32,609 nucleotides of DNA, taken from the NCBI GenBank assembly GCA_022824735.1, contig JAJDZI010000086.1, positions 1 to 32,609 of the forward strand, given 5' to 3'. Within the stretch, counting starts at the first letter, position 1; each line of letters starts with the position of its first letter. Origin of the DNA: Nitrospirales bacterium (lineage in GTDB: Bacteria; Nitrospirota; Nitrospiria; Nitrospirales; UBA8639). The notes under the pieces were generated by a model. That model did no database searches. It saw only the letters and a program-made list of their open reading frames with translations, and was not told the DNA's origin. Below are positions 26,554 to 32,609 of the stretch, one piece after another. The translations under genes were made by a program, and so were the position numbers.

Positions 26554-27171
26554 GTGATGAACGTGCCGGATCGGTCTCGAACGATTCATCTGAGTGTTCT
26601 GGTGTTGTTTCTCGGATGGTGTCTGACAGGAACCAGTGTCTCTCTTGCGGACGCAGGGGACGGCCCCCGAACCGAGCCTCCCTTGGCGCGAGCCAAAGTG
26701 TATCTGGCGGCCGGGGATTACCGTCGCGCGGTCGAAGCCTGCCAAATGAACATCGATCAATCGCCGTCCGTCGAAAGTTACGTGTACCTCATTTACGTGT
26801 ATCATGCGCTGGACGGCTACTTGGAGTGGCTAGCCGAACACGATGATTGGGTCAAGGTGGGGCAGTTGTCGCTCTCCATGGTCAATCGCGGAACCATGGA
26901 TCTTGTCGATCCTCCCGATATGCTGGCCAGGATGGCCAAAGAAATACTGCATGAGGGAATCCGGCAGCAATATGACGTGGTTGCCGGTATGGCCAACCGG
27001 CTCGATAAGACGCGCGCGGACGAATTATGGTTGGAAGTCCGGGCCTGGGAAAAGAACCATCCTGAAAACTGGTGGGCCGGAGTGCCTGAACCATGGCAAT
27101 GGGACTCTACCTCCCCTGGCCCCTCCTTACCCTTCGGCTCCGCTCAGGGCAGGCAAAGGAGGGGAAAATAA
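26554..27171 (+). CDS. Exported hypothetical/TPR-like protein whose C-terminus runs into dispersed repeats
   Basis: Signal sequence SVLVLFLGWCLTGTSVSLADA; TPR-like ARAKVYLAAGDYRRAVEACQMNI; final ~20 aa (SPGPSLPFGSAQGRQRRGK) encoded by repeats. Confidence 0.75.
   Translation: MMNVPDRSRTIHLSVLVLFLGWCLTGTSVSLADAGDGPRTEPPLARAKVYLAAGDYRRAVEACQMNIDQSPSVESYVYLIYVYHALDGYLEWLAEHDDWVKVGQLSLSMVNRGTMDLVDPPDMLARMAKEILHEGIRQQYDVVAGMANRLDKTRADELWLEVRAWEKNHPENWWAGVPEPWQWDSTSPGPSLPFGSAQGRQRRGK
27120..27164. repeat. Nested repeat: CCCCTCCTTA / AAAGGAGGGG hairpin interrupted by CCCTTCGGCTCCGCTCAGGGCAGGC
   Basis: Arms equal those at 4526-4546, but the loop is replaced by another dispersed-repeat sequence. Confidence 0.75.
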
Positions 27172-27325
27172 AGCACCTTCTCCCCAGTGTGGGAGAGGGT
27201 TGGGGTGAGGGGGCAAAGCAAGAAAGATCCGATGAAGTTGACACCTTTTGGAATGCATGGTTAGGATTCTTCCTGCCGTTTGAAGAAAAACGCCGTCTCG
27301 TTACGTTTCAGAAAAGGAGGATGCT

Positions 27326-27673
27326 GTGTCCGAACTCGTCGCGCAAGCAACGGCTGCCAATTGGGAAGCCGAAGTGGGTCAGATAGATGGATTGGTCATG
27401 GTTGATTTTTGGGCCGTCTGGTGTGGGCCCTGTCAGATGGTCGCCCCGGTCGTCGAAGAACTGGCCAAAGAGTATGAAGGCAAATTGAAGGTCATGAAAC
27501 TCAATACCGATGAAGTTCCCGAGATTGCCGGCAAATTTCAAATCATGAGCATTCCCACGATTCTTTTTTTCAAGAACGGGCAACCGGTTGAAAAAATAGT
27601 GGGTGCGAGACCCAAACCCCAATTCAAACAAGTCATCGATTCGCTGCTCACACAACACTCCGCTCCGGCCTAG
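27326..27673 (+). CDS. trxA: Thioredoxin
   Basis: VDFWAVWCGPCQMVAPVVEELAKEY..., IPTILFFKNGQ; GTG start after AAAGGAGG. Confidence 0.96.
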   Translation: MSELVAQATAANWEAEVGQIDGLVMVDFWAVWCGPCQMVAPVVEELAKEYEGKLKVMKLNTDEVPEIAGKFQIMSIPTILFFKNGQPVEKIVGARPKPQFKQVIDSLLTQHSAPA

Positions 27674-27696
27674 GGTGGTGAGCATGCGCCGTCGTT

Positions 27697-29367
27697 ATGC
27701 TCACTGAACTGCGGATTTCCCATTTTGCCCTTATCGAAAGCCTCGAACTTGAATTTTCGCCGGGCTTCCAGGTGTTTACCGGAGAGACTGGCGCCGGGAA
27801 GTCTCTCCTGGTTGACGCCCTGATTCTGTTGCTGGGCGGGCGCGCGTCCGCTGAGCATATCCGAAGCGGAGCAAAGGAAGCCGTACTGGAGGCGGTGTTC
27901 TCCGTATCCGGGAACGCGCCGATTCTCGAAAAATTGAAGGAATGGGACTTGCTGCCGGACGGCACGCAGGATCTCCTGCTTCGCCGGACCATCTCTCGCG
28001 AAGGGCGGAGCCGGATGTACGTGAACGGGAGGCTGGTCCCCTTACACCAGATGGTGGAATTGGGCGGCTGGCTGGTTGACATTCACGGGCAGCATGAACA
28101 GCAATCGCTGCTTTCATCAAAAGTCCAACTGAACGTCCTTGATGCCTTTGGGGGCTTGCTGCCGCTACGCGACGAGTACGCGACGCAGTACCATCGCTGG
28201 CAGGATCTGGTTCGTGCCGTGGCTGACGTTGCGCAACGGGCGAAAGAGCAGCAGGAACGCGAAGAGTTTTTGCGTTTTCAATCAGAGGAATTGGGGAAGG
28301 CCCAATTGGTTCCCGGAGAAGATGAATCCCTTGTGCGGGAACACCGGAAACTGCAAAACAGCGGCCGGGTGCTGGAGATCGTCAATCAAGCCTATGATCT
28401 GTTGTACGACAATCAGGCGTCGGTTCTTTCCCAATTAACGGAAGTCAGGAAGCTGGTGCATGAACTGGGCACGATCGACGATAACGTTCGAAATTGGCAT
28501 GAATCAATTGAGGGCAGCATTGCCCAGGTTGAGGAACTGGTGTGGGCGACTCGAAATTATCAAGACGGATTTGAACACGACCCGGCCCGGCTTGCGCAGA
28601 TCGACGAACGCCTGGCCCTGTTGCAACGGTTGAAAAAGAAATATCGCGAGTCGCTGGAAGATTTGTTGGCTCGTCAAACCCGGATTCAAGCCGAATTGGA
28701 GGAATTAGCGAACATCGAGGAGCGCACGCAGGATCTTCAGCAACAAGTCTCGCAGGCGCATCAGGATGCGTTAGTGTTGGGCCAAAAACTGTCTGAAGCT
28801 CGTCAATCCGTGACCAGAAAACTGGAAGAACGCATCACCGCCGAATTGGCGCATTTGATGATGGACAAGTCACGATTCCACGTCGGGCTCACGACGGTTC
28901 CTGAAATGGAGCAGGCCGGACCACATGGCCTCAATCAGATCGAGTTCACGTTTTGCGCGAATCCCGGGGAGAGCCTGCAACCGTTGGCGCGGGTGGCATC
29001 AGGCGGGGAACTCTCCCGGCTGATGTTGGCATTGAAAACGGTGCTGGCGAGCGTGGATCAAGTGCCGGTGTTGATTTTCGATGAAGTGGACGCGGGCATT
29101 GGAGGCAATGTGGCCTCGACCATGGGGCAACGTCTCAAAGCATTGGGGCAAACCCACCAGGTGATGTGCATCACCCATCTGCCGCAAATTGCAGCCCAGG
29201 GGCACCATCATTATCTGGTGAAGAAGGAAAGCGTGGATGCGCGGACCGTGGCGTCGGTCACACGGCTTCAGGCCGGGGCGCGGGAAGAAGAAATTGCGCG
29301 AATGCTGGGGGGAGCGACAATAACGCAAACCGTGAGAAAAGCAGCCGGAGAACTGCTGAAAGGGTGA
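27697..29367 (+). CDS. recN: DNA repair protein RecN
   Basis: MLTELRISHFALIESLELEFSPGFQVFTGETGAGKSLLVDAL, LVDIHGQHEQQSLL, FDEVDAGIGGNVA, CITHLPQIAAQ. Confidence 0.97.
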   Translation: MLTELRISHFALIESLELEFSPGFQVFTGETGAGKSLLVDALILLLGGRASAEHIRSGAKEAVLEAVFSVSGNAPILEKLKEWDLLPDGTQDLLLRRTISREGRSRMYVNGRLVPLHQMVELGGWLVDIHGQHEQQSLLSSKVQLNVLDAFGGLLPLRDEYATQYHRWQDLVRAVADVAQRAKEQQEREEFLRFQSEELGKAQLVPGEDESLVREHRKLQNSGRVLEIVNQAYDLLYDNQASVLSQLTEVRKLVHELGTIDDNVRNWHESIEGSIAQVEELVWATRNYQDGFEHDPARLAQIDERLALLQRLKKKYRESLEDLLARQTRIQAELEELANIEERTQDLQQQVSQAHQDALVLGQKLSEARQSVTRKLEERITAELAHLMMDKSRFHVGLTTVPEMEQAGPHGLNQIEFTFCANPGESLQPLARVASGGELSRLMLALKTVLASVDQVPVLIFDEVDAGIGGNVASTMGQRLKALGQTHQVMCITHLPQIAAQGHHHYLVKKESVDARTVASVTRLQAGAREEEIARMLGGATITQTVRKAAGELLKG

Positions 29368-29427
29368 CCGGAGAGGCGTCCGTTCGTCCTGAGCGTAGCG
29401 CGGCAGCGCGAAGTCGAAGTGTCCGAC

Positions 29428-30099
29428 CTACGATTGCACCTTCCAGAAAAACACCACCGCCATACGTTTGGAAGCGAGTTCCGTCCCCCACCCGAAATAC
29501 GAAGTGGCAGAATGAATCAGGTCGGATTTGTAGGCCAAGAGGCGATTGAAGACGTAGGGTACTTCCAGGATTTCCTGAAACAGGGTTGGGTCCGTTTCTC
29601 CGGGCATCCCCGGAACGTCGCGTAAACTTTCATATTCCCGTGGACAGATGTTGCCTCCGGGTTCTTCCCCAGGGAGATGGAGCCGGTAAAACGAGGTTCC
29701 CGCGTGAGGCGTCGGGGGATTCGGGTGGAGGTACAGAACCGCGGCATAATCGCAAATGGCTGCGGAATCCACGTGGGGACGGGCCACGCCTTCGGCCCCG
29801 CCACATAGTTGGATATGGTTATGTCCGGACATCCCCATATCCGAATCGCTTTGCGGTTGCAGGGCCGTGATGCCGAGCCGTTGTGTCACGCATTCTTCCA
29901 CGTGGCGCAATTCTTCCGGCAGCAGGGCATGGGGAGCCCTCATGCCGGGCCAAGGTTCCGGACGCCACGGTGAGCCCAATGTCCAGGTATTGTTGGCAAT
30001 GCACCGTTGGGCCACTTCAAGGGCATTGGGAAGAATATCGTCCTCGATCCAATAATCCTGTCCCAGCCGTGGTTCTCGAAAGGGAAGGGCAACAGTCAT
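29428..30099 (-). CDS. DUF6445-like / 2OG-Fe(II) oxygenase-fold protein
   Basis: RPHVDSAAICDYAAVLYLHPNPPTPHAGTSFYRLH ... FNRLLAYKSDLIHSATSYFGWG...KRMAVVFFW: HxD, distal H and R spacing. Confidence 0.75.
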   Translation of the reverse strand: MTVALPFREPRLGQDYWIEDDILPNALEVAQRCIANNTWTLGSPWRPEPWPGMRAPHALLPEELRHVEECVTQRLGITALQPQSDSDMGMSGHNHIQLCGGAEGVARPHVDSAAICDYAAVLYLHPNPPTPHAGTSFYRLHLPGEEPGGNICPREYESLRDVPGMPGETDPTLFQEILEVPYVFNRLLAYKSDLIHSATSYFGWGTELASKRMAVVFFWKVQS

Positions 30100-30234
30100 G
30101 AGAGGCTCCGTGCGGTACGATCTCGATCTCGTCGTTATTGAAGAAGTTGAAAATAGAGCACGGCAGCATAGTAACAGAATTGCCCGGCGGTCAAGAGAGA
30201 ATCTCGGATGACGCCGCTACAATGACCAAAACAA

Positions 30235-30365
30235 AATCCCTGGATCCCCGACTCTCCCCTCTGTCATCTTTGCGAACGCGAGGATCCCGGGGTTTTGCAG
30301 TTTTCCTTTATGAAGAAAAAGACCCTGGATCCCCGATCGGGGTCGGGGATGACGGAAGGGGAATT
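30235..30365. repeat. Dispersed GGATCCCCGA-type palindromic repeats (at least two units)
   Basis: CTGGATCCCCGACTC...; GACCCTGGATCCCCGATCGGGGTCGGGGATGACGG. Confidence 0.7.
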
Positions 30366-30471
30366 ACTGATCACAGACGAGGATGGTAGAGGGGGAGCGT
30401 CGATTCGAAATAGACATTTCCAGTCAGTTGTGATAATTGCATTCACTGGAATTCAGTGGCTGGTGTCCAAA

Positions 30472-30969
30472 ATGTCAATAGATTCAGCAAATGAGGTCGG
30501 CACGCCCTCGTTGGGCGTGAGACTCTCCACAGCCGGTTCAATCATCTCACTGGTGTGTGCGGTGCATTGCGCCTTAACGCCATTGGCGTTGTTAGCGCTT
30601 CCCTTGCTCGCTGCGCAATACGGTGGAGCGCTCGAGGCCGTGGTCGGTTCAGTGTTTTCTCCTTCGGCTGAATGGGTGTTTTGGGGCGTTGTCGTGGTCG
30701 TTGCCGGTGGAGGTGTACTCGTGACCTATCCCCTTCATCGGGACCGCCGGCCGGTAACGTTGACGATGGCCGGCTTCTTGACGTTGCTGTTGGCGCGTTT
30801 AGTTGTGGGAGAGGGTTCGAGCCTGGAACTTGCCGGAGACTTGATCGGGGCTTCCTTCATCGCCTGGGGTGGATTCGTGAACCGGTCCTTGTGCCGGTGT
30901 CATCCTTGTCATGCACGCGACAAGAAGACCGAAGACTCCCAGCCCGTTATTGTTTCGCCGGGTCCTTGA
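30472..30969 (+). CDS. MerC-like membrane protein
   Basis: AGSIISLVCAVHCALTPLALLALPLL; several TM segments; C-terminal Cys-rich LCRCHPCHA. The 30295 start lies in a repeat; ATG at 30472 preferred. Confidence 0.8.
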   Translation: MSIDSANEVGTPSLGVRLSTAGSIISLVCAVHCALTPLALLALPLLAAQYGGALEAVVGSVFSPSAEWVFWGVVVVVAGGGVLVTYPLHRDRRPVTLTMAGFLTLLLARLVVGEGSSLELAGDLIGASFIAWGGFVNRSLCRCHPCHARDKKTEDSQPVIVSPGP

Positions 30970-30974
30970 TTTAC

Positions 30975-31076
30975 GGAACCTCTGAGTTATTGTGATAGCG
31001 GGATGCAGGGCAAGGCGTCCCGGAGCGAAACCCGAGGCTTATCAGGGAGATAGGTAAGGGGTAAGTCAGAGGTTCC
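30975..31076. mobile_element. MITE-like element copy 2 with TIRs GGAACCTCTGA/TCAGAGGTTCC flanked by TTAC duplication
   Basis: TIRs 30975-30985 and 31066-31076; flanks TTAC at 30971-30974 and 31077-31080; core shared with copy 1. Confidence 0.85.
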
Positions 31077-32153
31077 TTACGGGGTGCCTACGTGCATGGG
31101 CGATTGTTTTGCCAATGTATCGGCCAGTTCATACAATAGGGTTTCCGTATCCTCCCAACCGATACAGGCATCGGTAATCGAGATCCCGTATTCCAACGTT
31201 TTGCCGATCCCCCAGGATTGCTTGCCCGGTTTCAGGTTGCTTTCCAGCAAGAGCCCCAGGATGTATCGTTGTCCTTCGCAATATTGTTGCAGGACGGAAT
31301 GGGCAACCGGAATCTGGCGTGTGTGATCTTTGTCTGAATTTCCGTGAGAGCAATCAACCATGATGGGTCTGGCGATGTCTTCATCCACCAATCCGTCGCG
31401 GGCTTGAAGAATGTGTTCATGGCTGTAGTTTGTCTTTCCGCCGCCGCCGCGCAAGACGACGTGCCGGTCGGGGTTCCCGTTGGTCTTGATAATGGATGTG
31501 ACCCCGTCGAGATTAATCCCGACGAAACTGTGCGGTTGCCGCGCTGCCACCATGGCATTGAGCGCGACTTGCAGGCTGCCGTCCGTCCCATTCTTGAAGC
31601 CGACCGGCATGGACAATCCACTCGCCATTTCCCGGTGGGTTTGGCTTTCCGTCGTGCGTGCGCCGATGGCAGACCAACTGAGGAGGTCGGAAAGGTATTG
31701 GGGCGTGACCGGATCGAGTAATTCGGTGGCGCAGGGCACACCGAGCGCATTCAAGTCCAGGAGAACGGTTCTAGCCTGCCGGAGGCCTTCGGCAATGTCA
31801 CAGCTCCCGTCCAAATGCGGATCATTGATCAGCCCCTTCCACCCGACCGTTGTTCGCGGTTTTTCAAAGTAGGTTCGCATGACGATCAGCAGATGGTCTT
31901 TGGTTGCTTCACTCACCTTCTTGAGGGCGGCTCCGTAGGTCATGGCCGCTTCCGGGTCATGAATGGAGCAGGGGCCGATGACGACGAGGAGCCGATGCTG
32001 GTCTCGTCCATAGAGAATATCCCGAATGGCCTGACGGGTGTCCAGGACCGTGGCTTCCGTCGCCGTGCCGGCCGGCATGTGTTCCTTAATCTGCCGCGGA
32101 GTGACCAGTTCCTTGATTTCGATAACGTTTCGATTGTTCAGTGGTTCGTTCAT
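31077..32153 (-). CDS. aroF: 3-deoxy-7-phosphoheptulonate (DAHP) synthase, class I AroFGH type
   Basis: VVIGPCSIHDPEAAMTYG, MRTYFEKPRTTVGWKGLINDPHLDGSCDIAEGL, SMPVGFKNGTDGSLQVALNA, VDCSHGNSDKDH. Confidence 0.95.
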   Translation of the reverse strand: MNEPLNNRNVIEIKELVTPRQIKEHMPAGTATEATVLDTRQAIRDILYGRDQHRLLVVIGPCSIHDPEAAMTYGAALKKVSEATKDHLLIVMRTYFEKPRTTVGWKGLINDPHLDGSCDIAEGLRQARTVLLDLNALGVPCATELLDPVTPQYLSDLLSWSAIGARTTESQTHREMASGLSMPVGFKNGTDGSLQVALNAMVAARQPHSFVGINLDGVTSIIKTNGNPDRHVVLRGGGGKTNYSHEHILQARDGLVDEDIARPIMVDCSHGNSDKDHTRQIPVAHSVLQQYCEGQRYILGLLLESNLKPGKQSWGIGKTLEYGISITDACIGWEDTETLLYELADTLAKQSPMHVGTP

Positions 32154-32489
32154 GAAGACAGCCTTCCTGACAATGCAAATATTCGCTGGAAAAATGAATA
32201 AAATTCGTACAATTGGCTGCGAAGCTTAGCGAAAATGACGATTTCTCGCAAGCGACGGTCTGGGTCCGTCACATTGGGTGGGCCGCAGTTGGCGAAGTCC
32301 AGGTCGTTTCCTATATTGTTGTAGAATAGGAGTGACACAGGAATCCCTCATGCAGGCTTGTCGCCTGTACCCCAAGGGATGACGGTGGGGACTTCTCTCT
32401 CCAATCTGTCATCCTCGTATGTGTTCAGTCATTCGTTGACAGTTTCAGTCGATGGGTTGAGGGGGCGTCATCCGTAAGAACACACCCAA

Positions 32490-32609
32490 GTTGTCATCCT
32501 GAGTTTGTCCTGAGCGAAGCGAAGGACCTGCGAAGGATCTGCTTTTACGGGCGTTTGGTCAAGCAACGACCCGTTCGCTTCGCTCAGGGCAGGCTCCTTG
32601 ATTCTTCGC
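32490..32609. repeat. Dispersed TCCTGAGCGAAGCGAAGGA / GTTCGCTTCGCTCAGGGCAGGC repeat in inverted arrangement
   Basis: GTCCTGAGCGAAGCGAAGGACCTGCGAAGGATC... then ...CGTTCGCTTCGCTCAGGGCAGGC. Confidence 0.7.

Noticed and set aside
1-32609. tRNA/rRNA genes
   Set aside because: No cloverleaf or conserved rRNA sequence recognised by eye; a tRNAscan-SE/Infernal run would be decisive.

Overview
The window looks like a chromosomal segment from a GC-rich bacterium. Gene content and the style of intergenic repeats suggest a Nitrospirota-like genome, but that is an inference. The housekeeping and repair backbone is scpA-scpB, a large FAD/Fe-S oxidase, accA-dnaE, a c-type cytochrome, a membrane-anchored MutS-like ATPase, a giant Lhr-type helicase, TPR proteins, thioredoxin, recN, a DUF6445-like protein, a MerC-like protein and DAHP synthase. 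Three accessory insertions stand out. (1) A tightly coupled minus-strand three-gene operon (721-3976) encodes a DUF262 protein, a DUF3696-type AAA ATPase and an unknown 320-aa protein. It is very likely an anti-phage system and resembles, from memory, the Menshen/NsnABC composition. (2) A RelE/ParE-type toxin-antitoxin module sits between a truncated 129-bp duplicate of the FAD-oxidase 5' end and the intact gene. (3) A repeat-rich mosaic at 11.8-13.5 kb contains an ~10.2-bp-phased CATAGCA array, a nested multi-stem inverted repeat, a DUF2283 gene pair and several palindromes. There are also two copies of a small MITE-like element with GGAACCTCTGA terminal inverted repeats; one has a candidate TTAC target duplication overlapping the DAHP synthase stop codon. 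Several dispersed repeats have invaded coding sequence, including the scpB N-terminus and the C-terminus of a secreted protein. All calls come from reading the sequence and the supplied ORFs; no database search was run.
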